Origin: Zoroaster sp. YZ-2022
Lineage: Eukaryota > Echinodermata > Asteroidea > Forcipulatida > Zoroasteridae
Direction of reading: 5' to 3'
Assembly (NCBI GenBank): GCA_029582265.1
Contig: CM055827.1
Coordinates: 3,271,423 to 3,335,422, forward strand
DNA length: 64,000 bases
Part shown: positions 10,905 to 22,896 of the stretch, piece after piece
Numbering within the stretch: position 1 is the first letter of the stretch
Layout of the letters: every line of letters starts with the position of its first letter
Notes under the pieces: generated by a model
Seen by the model: only the letters and a program-made list of their open reading frames with translations
The model's database searches: none
What the model was told of the DNA's origin: nothing
Made by a program: the position numbers and the translations under genes

Positions 10905-11662
10905 GTAAGTTAAGACTATACCAATATTGTTATACTTTCCACTCGTATGTTTACTCGCTAAGGTGGCAACGAAGAAATGTGTTTCCGTTTACAGTGACCA
11001 ACAAATTACAGTTGGCATGTCGTTGAAAATATTGTCATGAAAAATAATTGCAAATACAACACCCTAAGAATAATAATCAATACATAAATAACTATACAGA
11101 CAATATCATGTATAACACTCTCTGAGAGTTGTAATATTCTCAGAGATTGTTACATGTTGCTACCACAAACCTTAGGCCTACTCCTACTTACTTCCACAAT
11201 ACAAAGCTTCAAATCCTAAAGTGAAAAATTTAAATACTAACACTTCTACTAATTATACAAAAGACAGCCTATCTTGATATGTGGATAGCGAAGCACACAA
11301 GTGACACCTACGATAGCGAAGCCAACGGGTGACCCTTGATGCAGCCTTGTATTGTGGTATATGCACTTAATCATGCATATAATATTTTACAGTGTAAATT
11401 AATTACTCGTTGCTGCTAATATTCTTTAAAGCATCGTAATATAAATAAACAATAAATACTCGGGACTAATTGCTCAGATTATAACCACTTCATCAAACGT
11501 AACGTTTGGCCACTATAGTTATACATTTTAACTCAGATTCGTGACTCAAAAACAACTGTTCATTGGTGAATACGATCATACTGAATATCATTTGTCTGTT
11601 CAACATCGGTAAAAGATTGTCACAAAGTTATATCATCAACATTGTTGTTGCAACAGCTAATT

Positions 11663-14600
11663 AGGTGTTCGGGTATGTGCCCGAAACACCTATTGTTTTT
11701 GTTCGGTTTTTTTATTTTTTTTATTTTTTCTTCTTCTTCTTCTCCCCCGTGACTGTCCGCAAAAAAACACATACTTGCAAACTTCACACGAACTTGAAAC
11801 TTGGCATGTACTTAGAACTTAACAAGTAGATGAAACTCGAGTTGTGAGTGACCCCGATTTGACCTTACTTCCTGTCCAAACCGGAAGTCAAAGTTTAATA
11901 TTTAAAAAAATCATATCTCAACAACCACAACAGGTAAATGGAAATTTTTTGCACTATTGTATAGATTGTTAATTGTAGAAAAATATTTACAAAAACATGA
12001 CCCCAATTTGACCTTACTTCCTGTCCAAACCGGAAGTCAAAGTTTAACAATAAAGGAAATCATAACTCAACTACCACAAGAGATAAATTCACAATTCTTT
12101 CACCATTGTACAGATCGTTAATTGTCAAAAAATATTTTCAAAAAGGTGACCCCAATTTGACCTTTACTTCCTGTCCAAACCGGAAGTCAAAGTTTAATAT
12201 TTAACAAAAATCATATCTCAACATCCACAAGAGATAAATTCACAATTCTTTCACCATTGTACAGATCGTTAATTGTCAAAAAATATTTTCAAAAGGTGAC
12301 CCCAAGTTGACCTTTACTTCCTGTCCAAACCGGAAGTCAAAGTTAAATATTTAAAAAAATCATATCTCAACAACCACAACAGAGAAATTCACAATTCTTT
12401 CACTATTGTACAGATCGTTAATTGTCAAATAATATTTAGAAAAAGGTGACCCCAATTTGACCTTACTTCCTGTCCAAACCGGAAGTCAAAGTTTAACATT
12501 TAAAAAAATCATATCTCAACAACCACAAGAGGTAAATTCACAATTTTTGTACCATTGTACAGATCGTTAATTGTCGAAAAATATTTACAAAAAGGTGACC
12601 CCAATTTGACCTTACTTCCTGTCCAAACCGGAAGTCAAAGTTTAATATTTTAAAAAAATCATATCTCAACAACCACAAGAGGTAAATTCACAATTTTTGT
12701 ACCATTATACAGATTGTTAACTGTCGAAAAATATTTACACAAAGGTGACCCCAATTTGACCTTACTTCCTGTCCAAACCGGAAGTCACAGTTTAATATTT
12801 AAAAAAAATCATATCTCAACAACCACAAGAGGTAAATTCACAATTTTTGTACCATTATACAGATTGTTAATTGTCGAAAAATATTTACACAAAGGTGACC
12901 CCAATTTGACATTACTTCCTGTCCAAACCGGAAGTCAAAGTTTAATATTAAAAAACGAATTGATGACGTAACCATTTTTAACTTCAACCGAACACCTTGT
13001 TTTTGTTGTGACAAAAACTTATATCTAGTTTTACTTCTTCTTCTTCTTCTTCTCCTCCCCGACGTCTGTCCGCAAAAAAACACATACTTGCAAACTTCAC
13101 ATGAACTTGAAACTTGGCATGTACTTAGAACTTAACAAGTAGATGAAACTCGAGTTGTGAGTGACCCCGATTTGACCTTACGTCCTGTCCAAACCGGAAG
13201 TCAAAGTTTAATATTTAAAAAAATCATATCTCAACAACCACAACAGGTAAATGGAAATTTTTTGCACTATTGTATAGATTGTTAATTGTCGAAAAATATT
13301 TACAAAAACATGACCCCAATTTGACCTTACTTCCTGTCCAAACAGGAAGTCAAAGTTTAACATTTAAAAAAATCATATCTCAACAACCACAAGAGGTAAA
13401 TTCACAATTTTTGTACCATTGTACAGATCGTTAATTGTCAAAAAATATTTACAAAAAGGTGACCCCCAATTTGACCTTACTTCCTGTCCAAACCGGAAGT
13501 CACAATTTAACATTTAAAAAAATCATCTCAACAACCACAAGAGGTAAATTCATAATTTTTGTACCATTGTACAGATCGTTAATTGTCGAAAAATATTTAC
13601 AAAAAGGTGACCCCAATTTGACCTTACTTCCTGTCCAAACCGGAAGTCAAAGTTTAATATTAAAAAACGAATTGATGACGTAACCATTTTTAACTTCAAC
13701 CGAACACCTTGTTTTTGTTGTGACAAAAACTTATATCTAGTTTTACTTCTTCTTCTTCTTCTTCTCCCCGACGTCTGTCCGCAAAAAAACACATACTTGC
13801 AAACTTCACATGAACTTGAAACTTGGCATGTACTTAGAATTTAACAAGTAGATGAAACTCGAGTTGTGAGTGATCCCGATTTGACCTTACTTCCTGTCCA
13901 AACCGGAAGTCAAAGTTTAATATTAAAAAAAATCATATCTCAACAACCACAACAGGTAAATGGAAATTTTTTGCACTATTGTATAGATTGTTAATTGTCG
14001 AAAAATATTTACAAAAACATGACCCCAATTTGACCTTACTTCCTGTCCAAACAGGAAGTCAAAGTTTAACATTTAAAAAAATCATATCTCAACAACCACA
14101 AGAGGTAAATTCACAATTTTTGTACCATTGTACAGATCGTTAATTGTCAAAAAATATTTACAAAAAGGTGACCCCAATTTGACCTTACTTCCTGTCCAAA
14201 CCGGAAGTCACAATTTAACATTTAAAAAAATCATATCTCAACAACCACAAGAGGTAAATTCATAATTTTTGTACCATTGTACAGATCGTTAATTGTCGAA
14301 AAATATTTTCAAAAAGGTGACCCCAATTTGACCTTACTTCCTGTCCAAACCGGAAGTCAAAGTTTAATATTTAAAAAAAATCATATCTCAACAACCACAA
14401 GAGGTAAATTCACAATTTTTGTACCATTATACAGATTGTTAATTGTCGAAAAATATTTACACAAAGGTGACCCCAATTTGACCTTACTTCCTGTCCAAAC
14501 CGGAAGTCAAATTTTAATATTAAAAAAAAATCATATCTCAACAACCACAAGAGGTAAATTCACAATTTTTGTACCATTATACAGATTGTTAATTGTCGAA

Positions 14601-14749
14601 AAATATTTACACAAAGGTGACCCCAATTTGACATTACTTCCTGTCCAAACCGGAAGTCAAAGTTTAATATTAAAAAACGAATTGATGACGTAACCATTTT
14701 AACTTCAACCGAACACCTTGTTTTTGTTGTGACAAAAACTTATATCTAG
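11663..14749 (+). mobile_element. Helentron-like (HINE/pearl-like) tandem-repeat array A
   Basis: It begins with a hairpin (AGGTGTTCGGG...CCCGAAACACCT), followed by T- and CTT-rich runs and a unique leader ('cttggcatgtacttagaact'). About 18 copies of a ~149-bp unit ('cctgtccaaaccggaagtca' in each) follow. The 3' end has CCGAACACCT, a GTTTTTGT/ACAAAAAC stem-loop and a final CTAG followed by TT. Three such 3' ends occur (13028, 13740, 14749), so three units are joined head to tail; the second and third lack the 5' hairpin. No Rep/helicase gene is present. Reading frames across the array are repeat translations. Confidence 0.75.
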
Positions 14750-15197
14750 TTCTCTATTTATTTTTGTAACTTACTCCAGGTGAAATATCACCAGCATCGT
14801 TTATTGTAGCTAAAAAAGCCTCTTGAGAAATGTTATGGCCTTTCATTTGTTTGGACTGGAACTTTCTCAAACGTGGTCGTGTGCGTGATTGGTCTAATGA
14901 AGGGTCGGGATATCAGAAATTATAACATATAAAATTCTCGTGCGTTTACTATTCAACCTTTCCAGATCTTCTTTTGTTTATAATCAGTGACCTTTAGAGT
15001 GAATTCAGGAGGTCAAATTAGGTATGTGTCCCATCCTTTGTGATCATCTTACGTATAAACTAACCATACGTTTTATGTGTATCCCTTGATGTGCCATTTT
15101 CACCTTGCTGGCAACCCTGGATCTGCTCCTGTATTTAAACAATACATTTATACAGCAATAAGAAATAAATCTTTAACTTTTCTACTCCCATTCTCAG

Positions 15198-15347
15198 TTT
15201 TACTCGCATGATGCATTTTCTACAGACGTGATAGTCCCAGTTCAGTCCGCATCACAGAAAATGATCCGCTCAAGATATATCCGCATAGAGCCCACATGGT
15301 ATGCCAGTAACATGTGTATGCGCTTCGAGCTTATTGGCTGCATTTAA
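15198..15347 (+). CDS. Exon 7: discoidin domain C-terminus and stop
   Basis: The acceptor CCCATTCTCAG ends at 15197. In phase 0 the exon reads FYSHDAFSTDVIVPVQSASQ and then RSRYIRIEPTWYASNMCMRF before ELIGCI and a TAA. This is the normal end of a discoidin domain (RYIRI.P..W......RFE..GC). A nearer TACAG at 15225 gives a phase that hits a stop, so the upstream AG was chosen. The protein ends directly after the domain, with no membrane anchor, so it is secreted. Confidence 0.88.
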   Translation, partial: FYSHDAFSTDVIVPVQSASQKMIRSRYIRIEPTWYASNMCMRFELIGCI

Positions 15348-17218
15348 GGTCATTATGTGTTCACCACTCGGAGACTACAACATTACATTAGTAGTCATTA
15401 AAATTAACTGTGTAAAAATATACCTGAAGGTGTACAATTGCTCTCAAGTCGATGAGTTAGGCCTATTCTGAGCATACAAATTTATAAACTTAAATTAAAT
15501 TTACAAATTATTAATGCAATTTTAATTCAAAATACTAGGTTTATTGGATTACTGCCCGTTAGAGAAAGTTGCGATAACTCAGAAATCCGCCCAAGAAATG
15601 TTTGTTACGGGGGCCACTGTTTACAACAATGGTCCCGGTGAACACAGTGTCATGTCCAACTATAGAACTATTAAACATCTCAATTGGTAGAGTACCAGTA
15701 TGGTAATCCGGAGGTCACAGGGTCAAATTTCGCTTCAGTAATTGTTCTTTGCTTGCTTCAATAATAAATTAATGTAAAAAGTGATCAGGAGGCTTTAACA
15801 ACTAAGAATAATGCAATAAAAGAAATATGTTTTTATATCAGATTTGTTGATGAGGTCATCTGGTTGAGGTCATCTTCAAACCGGTACACTATCGTCGTAT
15901 TGCTTGAAGGTTTCAGCTTTGTTTTCCAACCACATATACATGAATATGGAAGAAAAATAAATCATGAGAAGAATATGAAATTATTATATTAAGCAAAGAA
16001 GAACTAAATTTGAATAAAAGCAAATCAACAGATAGAAGCGTCACCCTGTAATAGCAAGTATTGAAAGAAATTTAGAGAGAAAAAAACATTGACAAGTATT
16101 TTGCAGAAAGTGACGCAAACAGAATCAAGGAACTTTTGTCACTGAAAACAGTTAGATTTAGTAATTGAAATTCAATGGAAATTCTATTTCTTGATTGTAT
16201 ATTGCTATTGTTCAGTTGTATGTAAATAGTAGTGTTCTTCTCTTGGGTATAGCGCTCTGACTTTTGGAGTCATTGAAAAGTACAGCATTATCAAGTACAA
16301 CTTCGAAAAACAAAACCATATTTAACTTCTCATATTGACCGATTCAATAGTAGGCGCAGAGGCTAACTATTTTATTAATACATTTTGTGGATTTAAATTG
16401 CACTTTTTTGAAAGCCGAATTACAAATGACAGATATATCTTGAAGAACACACGGTACACTTTCGATAAATGTCTAAATTAAAAACAAAAAATATAGAAAA
16501 ATAAAGACAGTATGGCATCAACGTTTTTACAAAATTCTTCGTTCTGAAGGGATAATTATTTTGGTGTTTCAATTTTATTTTGGTGGGGAGCAAAAAATAT
16601 TAATTGTTGTATCATAAATAATTAAATAACTTTTTCAACATTTTGTGTTACAAAGAAATTTACCGACAGTGTACACTGTGGCTTTTGATATTTGACTGAA
16701 AAGAAATTGTGTATTTGCACTAATTGTAAGTGTGTTAGAATGTATGTAGGTAGTACGTGTTGTACTTTAATTTGCACTTAGTGGTCATGCAGATCGTAAA
16801 AACACCTCTGGTTTCTGGTCAAAGTTCACCTTCAGACTTGGTGTAGTGTCATGTTTTAGAGATGTATTTTGTTTGGCGACCACAATAATTTATGCAAGTC
16901 AAAACAAATGGGCAACATACAAACTATATCTGAAGCATGTACACTCACCTGATAACAGTTTCAACAATAAATAAAGAAACACAAATATAACGTGAAATTT
17001 GAGCAGAGTTTAGGAAAACATCGACAATGGATCTGCAGCAGGTGACAAACTGGGGGACACGAAACCAGGGATTTTGTTTGTAAAGTATAATCAGTGAAGT
17101 TTGTTATTTAAATTGTAAAAAAAATAAGTAAATTACATTTCTTTATCGTAAACATATTCAACAATGACTTTTTTGATTTAAATATATCTCCGAGCAACAT
17201 GGCGCCCCTAAAAAGAAA

Positions 17219-17246
17219 GGGGGTGGGGAGGGTGGGGAGGGTGAGG
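17219..17246 (+). repeat. G-rich tract, quadruplex-compatible
   Basis: The run GGGGGTGGGGAGGGTGGGGA continues with GGGTGAGG, giving at least four G-tracts of three or more separated by single bases. This fits the usual G-quadruplex pattern. No gene start is adjacent. Confidence 0.6.
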
Positions 17247-18417
17247 TCACCATTATTACACACCTACCCACACTAAATTCTCCCCACCCCTTGGAAGTGT
17301 AGAAATGGGGCCACTTTATGGGACTATAATACTTATTCAAATTATAATTGACATTTTTACCATTTCAAATGTAGAAGCACAGGTGTAGGACAATTTTAAA
17401 GGAATTGTTACTTTTTAATCAGTTAAATTTAGTTACTGAATCGTTATAGTAAATTTAAATTCTTTATGGTATTTCTATATTAAAGTCCTAGTTTAAGATG
17501 AACACAGTGTCTGAAAATGAAAGTGGCTCATTCATTTTAATATGACCTTATCACGTGGGGTATTATTATCAGTCACTGAGTTAATCTAAAACTAGCACTC
17601 TGATTATATGCCATATTGATCGTGATGATATTGTCCCTTTACGTGTGATTTTCTTAATTTGCTTAATTGAATGTGTTTAACGAAATTTATTAGTTTAGAC
17701 GTAAATACTAAATAATTATGTTTGTTCTTATATCTGTCATGTATCTAGTGAAGTGGTGCAGCCAGTGATTATCAGGGGTTGTGGTGCCCTCTGTTGACCA
17801 CAAATTAATTGTAAATTAATTGCTAAAAAATTTTATCAAGTGTTTGGATATTCATGACTATGAATTTAAAATAATAATAACATTTCGAAAAATGAACTGA
17901 GAAATGTACAACAAAATAATTGATACAATTTTTGTGTTGTTCTTATTTGTAAAACAAGATAAATGTTTACTGAAATCAAATTTTGAAATTCAAGTTTTGC
18001 AAATGGCCGAAAATATGAGAAAAAAAATTATTTATGTAAAATACATTTAATTAATAATACTTTCTTTAACACAAACTGGCTTCGCCACTGAACTAGACAT
18101 GATAATTATTAATGTTTAAAGTTTATATCAGTAGTGACCAGTGGCAAAGAAAGACGAGGCGGAGGTTTGAATCCTGTTCGATCTGATTATTGTTAAACCT
18201 ATTTGAATCTTTATATAAAAAAAAAAACACCGGATTCTGGTTCAAAAGTGGTTTATAGACGGGACTTGTTGAGATTTTATTTTATCATGCAGCCCCTCTC
18301 ATAGGCTTATGCGAGTCGATACAATTAACCATACAGGTATGGTTCCAATATAACCGCGTATACATGTTAACATATTTCACTTAAACAAGTTTATCAAAAA
18401 AACATTTTTAAAAAACG

Positions 18418-18487
18418 CATGGCAACCAATGAACTAGTCCATGGCAACCAATGAACTAGCTCATGGCAACCAATGAACTAGCCCATG
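18418..18487 (+). repeat. 24-bp tandem repeat, three copies
   Basis: 'catggcaaccaatgaactag' plus a four-base variable spacer (tccA/ctc/ccc type) repeats three times. It is followed immediately by a second short duplication of 'acgcgtctacagaagtgt' near 18498-18537. Confidence 0.85.
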
Positions 18488-18670
18488 AAATTGGTCTAAA
18501 CGCGTCTACAGAAGTGTAGACGCGTCTACAGAAGTGTTACAGAAGTTAATTAATTTCGGAGTGTTGTCAAGTTAATGAAAGTCATGTACTGGTTTGATTT
18601 ATTGTAGCAGGTCTCTTAATAAATTGTACATAATCTATGTAGGAGGTACAAATATTGACTGTTTTCACTC

Positions 18671-18793
18671 GTGGTACAGTAAAACTAGTCTCCTCGGTGA
18701 TCCCTGGAGCGTTCAATTTTCCCTGGAACGTTCTATTTCGGGAAAATAGAACGCTCCAGGGACCACCGAGGGAGTCTAGTTTTACTGTACCAC
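18671..18793. repeat. Foldback (palindromic) MITE
   Basis: The ends GTGGTACAGTAAAACTAG and CTAGTTTTACTGTACCAC are perfect inverted copies, and the complementarity continues inward (ctggagcgttc / gaacgctccag) to a loop near 18730-18742. The whole 123-bp unit is one imperfect palindrome. It encodes nothing. Confidence 0.8.
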
Positions 18794-19132
18794 TCGTAGC
18801 AGTCAGTATTTGTATATTAGAAGTGACCGGTGGCGAAGAAATACGAGGCGGGATGTATGCGGCCTGTTTAGTCTGAATAGTGAAACTCATTGGAAACTGA
18901 CAAACCAACAACAAAATCACAAAAACAACATCACCTGGATCCTGGTTCAAAAGTGGTGCTGCAACGTGACTTTTGTTTAATTTTATGCAGCAACAAATAG
19001 GCAAATGCGAGTCAATACTTATTTACAAGCCACGTTGAGCAAAATCTATTTGGAAAAACACAAGCATCAACTAATGACTAGTCTTGATCCAAGACGTTAT
19101 CGTGATCGTCGATTCTTATTCGTCTAGACTCT

Positions 19133-19249
19133 GGTTCGTCGAGTGAGGGCGCCGTTGCCCGACCGATGTAAAAGTTGGTGTCATAGAATAATACATTTTT
19201 TGTATGCCATGTCGCCAAGCTTGGCTAGATCGCCCTCACTCGAGGAACC
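19133..19249. repeat. Short inverted-repeat element
   Basis: The left end GGTTCGTCGAGTGAGGGCG and right end CGCCCTCACTCGAGGAACC are inverted copies differing by one base, 117 bp end to end. Probably a MITE; the target duplication is not resolved. Confidence 0.6.
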
Positions 19250-20673
19250 ACTGCAATTACTCTGCAAAGTTTTTTTTTTAAATCAATCACTAAAGGCTAA
19301 ATATATATATATAGCCTAGAAGGTGTCGAGCACAAAAACCAAAACCGAACAATTCTGTTTGGCCTTGCATGGGAGATTATCCTGGCGGCTGCATTGAGAC
19401 CAGACATAGGAACTGCTTATTGTCAGAAAATGTGATGTATTTTCCAATCAAAAGATTAGAGCTGCTCCTGTCAGGTGTATCATCCATTTGCCAAATTCTG
19501 GACCCGCCACTGGTTTCTGGGTCACTTTTAATTTTGTTTTGCACCATTTTATCAATTATCACTTATTAAAATGATTTAAATTCATTCACAAAAGAACCGA
19601 TTTAACTTCTCCCTCTTTTTTCATTGTGTCATCTTTAATGTGTCGAATATTTGTAGTTACTTTATTTTATTGTGGTTCGATAACGGTAAATGTCGACACA
19701 TAGGCCTATTTGGTTCTTGCCTTTTTAAAAAGTATTTTAGACCTTCAGATCGACAAGAAATTAGCGAAAATTGTCAGTTAATATATATACAAAAAACAGG
19801 AGACGTTTCTTTAAGGCACTTTTACAGTATCGATCGCGATAAAGCCGAATTTGAAGAAAAAAAATATGAGTTTTAACAAATCACTTAATATTATTCTTCA
19901 AAAGTTGTCAAATTGGTGATTTGTTTTCATTGAATTTGTCTGCCTGTATTTGGCGTAATGATAACATACCCCCTTTTCACATGGAGCTGGTCCAATATTA
20001 ATGGTTCTTATTAAAAAAAATAATGCCCGGTTAAAAATAATAACTCCTCGTTCGAACTTCATGATGACGTTTAACCAAAAAAACAAACATCCCCTTTCCC
20101 CACCCCCTGTATCCGCTTCTGACTGCCTACATATATACATAATAAGCACATTATTCATACCCCACTGCAGTATAGTTATGGGCCAACTTATTTGAATTTG
20201 GCTGTTGTCATTGCTCTGCCAATAATTCAGCTTTATTACAACTTGGAACGAAATTATTTATCACAAAGAACCTTGCTTCTCAGACTCACTGACGTTTGAG
20301 AAGGTCGAAAAGGAGAGAGCGCTCGATTCAAAGAGGAGGTGTGGATCGGTACAAGTGGGGTGCATGGATTGTTGTTCAGTATTTCCCCCTATAATTATTA
20401 CCCGTGTCCGCGGTGAGAGTGGGGGGAGTACAATGACATCATAGTGGGAGAGTTTATATCTATGGTTTGAGGTGTCCTAAAAATGTATCCTGGGCTTGGA
20501 GAGGGTAGTGACAAATTTCTGATCTGATTTTCAAAAATTGGTCACACCCGTTTCAAAATGAGTCCACCCTCAATATGTATAGCTGTGCGCACGATATATT
20601 AAGGGTTAACTTCAGGGCACCTATACAGAAGTCCCCACTTACAAATAACGTAAGCTGGATAATTGATAAGACA

Positions 20674-21027
20674 ATGATAGCGTGTATGGCGCTAACAATG
20701 CTCGTGCTGTCACGGACGCACTACGAGGCATCAGCGACCACAGCCGGTTGCTGGGCCCGTCAAAGCCTGTACGAGGGCCGGGAGCAGCATGCGCTGATCG
20801 GGCATTCGTTCCTAAACCAGTCGGGGACATCACGGGTTAAGTGTTCGATGTTGTGCATGCGGCACAGTCGCTGTTTGTCGTTCAATTACGATGGCACCAA
20901 CAACATTTGTCAGCTTAACGACGCAAGGAAAGAGGAATTCCCCGAGAGTTTCAAGCCGGATGATGGCTTCTCATACTTCGGGACCTCGGAGGAAACCGTA
21001 CAAGGAACTTGTAGCGACATGAAAGCG
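20674..21027 (+). CDS. Signal peptide plus PAN/apple-like exon (second gene, intact first exon)
   Basis: The ATG at 20674 is chosen over the in-frame ATG at 20575 because it begins a compact signal peptide (MIACMALTMLVLSRTHYEAS) and aligns with the start of the first copy at 142. The mature part has paired cysteines (CSMLCMRHSRC, then NICQLN) and the conserved HALIGHSFLNQSGT and FPESF blocks. The frame is unbroken for 118 codons to a GTAAGTGAG donor at 21028, phase 0, as in the paralogue. No HYR or discoidin exon was found downstream on this strand before 33 kb, so the rest of this gene is missing, lies in the N gap at 27003-27502, or has a different composition. Confidence 0.75.
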
Positions 21028-21051
21028 GTAAGTGAGTAAGCTACACTCTTA

Positions 21052-21285
21052 ACACCAAAGTACTCTCTCAATGTAAAAGAGTGAAAACCACTCTTTCAAA
21101 GAGCTACATGGCGGACAAGTCTTTTTGGAGTGGATAAAGAGTAAAATTGGTAGCGTATAAAGAGTGAATTGGTAGCCTTTTACTGTATTTTTCACTCGAA
21201 TCAGAGTGGGTTTCATTCCAAAAAAAGACTTGTCCGCCATATAGCTCTTTAAAAGAGTGGTTTACACTCTTTTACAATAAGAGAG
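21052..21285. mobile_element. Foldback MITE with ~60-bp inverted arms
   Basis: 'aatgtaaaagagtg' and 'gagctacatggcggacaagt' on the left are mirrored by 'acttgtccgccatatagctc' and 'cactcttttacaat' on the right, about 234 bp overall. It starts 25 bases after the splice donor of the second PAN exon. Confidence 0.75.
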
Positions 21286-21302
21286 TATTGAATCAAACTT
21301 AT

Positions 21303-21570
21303 AATACTCAAAACAATTTAGGGAACACCGGAATAATCTCAGTTAAAGCAAGATCATTTATTTCAGATAAACACAATGTTTCACAGAATTGATGAGAAAC
21401 AACTGCACAATGAAACAGATGATAAAGGATGCATGTAGTGATTACACATTTCATGACATGACTACTGAATTGAAAGAGAGAGGGGGTTGCAAATGAAAAT
21501 CCCGGTTCATGGAACATTTCAAACCTGTTTGATGTTAAATATCCGGTGTTCCCTAAATTGTTTGGAGTAG
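21303..21570. mobile_element. MITE with ~30-bp terminal inverted repeats
   Basis: The left terminus (ACTCAAAACAATTTAGGGAA, then CACCGGA) and the right terminus (TCCGGTGTTCCCTAAATTGT, then TTGGAGT) are inverted copies with few mismatches, 268 bp apart. The interior is non-coding. It sits between another foldback element and the 3.1-kb transposon. Confidence 0.75.
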
Positions 21571-22427
21571 TATATTATAATATAGGTTTTCCCGAACGAT
21601 TTCGCAAAATATACCTTTGAAATTGTAAAACGTTAATTCAATTTCGCGCTGATTTTGGAAACGACGTGTATCCGAGTTTCAATTTCGCAAAACTAGCATT
21701 CGATTCGATTTATTATCATTCTAAAAAATGAATGTACATAACGTTTAATTTAAACGATTACAAATACGTGATTAGGCTCTCGGTTTGACGTATGCGTTGC
21801 CGATTATTAAGAATGTGCAATCTATTTCGGAGCAAATCTACTTGTCATTATGATACGGCCCGAATTAAATATTCTTTTTCATTTGTTATAATTCAAATGT
21901 GCAAATACTGAATTGAATTTAAATAAAATATATATGCCTATACAAGTCATAATGGCAGTTTTCATTCATTGATTAATTTATTTATTTTAAGCCTAATTGA
22001 TTCCTAATGTCTTTGTTCTTAAAACAAATATTTTTCTGAGAAAATATAGGCACAACATGTTCAATTATATATATATATAAGTAACAATGTAATTTTATCA
22101 ATCAAAATAATCTTGTACCCTTATTAATGTATATATTTGTGTAAGTGTGATATGCATATAACTTTGTGATAAGCCTTTTAATTATATATATAGTTAACAG
22201 CATTATTTTGGTATTTGAGGGTCTCAAAGTATGAATCGTGATTCAAAGGACACGGCGACCACTATATGGACTATAATTCAACTTGATTGATTCATTAATT
22301 AAACAATAGGCCTATATTTTTTAGCATATATATTGCTTTCTATGAAAAGAAGTCTGTATAAAATCGTCCTATATAAAATGTTAAAATTATATAGGTTTGC
22401 TTAATTTAATGACCGATACCTCAATAA

Positions 22428-22502
22428 TTAAACTAGATATAAAGAAAATGTGAGCGTATATTATATAATACAGGCCTAAACATTTTCTTTATATCTAGTT
22501 TA
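22428..22502. repeat. Hairpin inside the transposon
   Basis: 'aaactagatataaagaaaat' with 'gt' and its inverted copy 'acattttctttatatctagt' with 'tt' flank a loop of about 31 bases. No function is assigned. Confidence 0.65.
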
Positions 22503-22645
22503 TAGCCTAATAGGCCTATTCAGTTTGGTGTGCATTGTAGCCTAAACATTGATATTTTGTTTTGATTGTTGAATTGTTTGTAGGCTTTGTTTCGTAACAT
22601 TATATACATAAATTCCCCACACGTCCAATTCGCAATATCATAAAT

Positions 22646-22896
22646 GTGACCATCCACCACGAACCAGGTGTAAAGTCGCCAGGCCCAATTCAGAGATATT
22701 GATCAATAAACTCAACAGAATTCAATGGGAAACAAAGGATTTTCAAGAGGATTATTGATTATTTGAGTGCCTGTTTACCAAACAATTATCACATGTGATA
22801 CATCATTTTAAAGCTTATTTTTTGTAGATTTTAACCAATTGAAAATTTTAATTTTTTTAATTGCGACTTTACACCTGGTTCGTCGTGGACGGTCAC
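22646..22896. mobile_element. Nested 251-bp MITE
   Basis: The left terminus GTGACCATCCACCACGAACC (continuing aggtgtaaagtcgc) is an inverted copy of the right terminus (gcgactttacacct, then GGTTCGTCGTGGACGGTCAC), about 34 bp with two mismatches. The short flanking AAAT on both sides may be a target duplication. It interrupts the larger transposon, so it is the younger insertion. Confidence 0.75.

Larger units (their letters stand above)
142..15347 (+). pseudogene. Secreted PAN-HYR-HYR-discoidin (F5/8 type C) protein gene, seven exons, two frameshifts
   Basis: Gene-level entry. Proposed exons are 142-514, 7310-7382, 8147-8431, 9432-9695, 9895-10024, 10714-10904 and 15198-15347, all bounded by AG/GT. 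Phases run 0, 1, 1, 1, 1, 0, stop, and match at every junction. The order is signal peptide, PAN/apple-like module, short linker, two HYR domains, and one discoidin domain split over three exons ending at a TAA. Proteins of this build are extracellular and bind glycans or other surface ligands (family knowledge); the ligand here is unknown. Exon 1 and exon 5 each need a frame change to read through, so this locus is decaying or carries assembly indels. A second, intact first exon lies at 20674-21027. Exons missed in the long introns cannot be excluded. Confidence 0.75.
15348..20573. other. Intergenic region between the two PAN loci
   Basis: No exon, RNA gene or long conserved reading frame is recognised in about 5.2 kb. 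It holds the small repeats listed separately (G-rich run at 17219, 24-bp tandem at 18418, foldback repeats at 18671 and 19133) and otherwise A/T-rich unique sequence. The promoter of the second PAN gene should lie near the right end, but no clear TATA box was found. Confidence 0.5.

Noticed and set aside
12714..14693. Repeated ~50-residue frames (LTLLPVQTGSQSL...) that look like a repeat protein
   Set aside because: They arise from the 149-bp core repeats only where unit length happens to keep frame. Frames break between units and the same DNA gives long frames on both strands.
15216..15230. Splice acceptor TCTACAG before ACGTGATAG
   Set aside because: It would put exon 7 in a phase that hits a stop at once. 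The AG at 15196-15197 gives the full discoidin end in phase.
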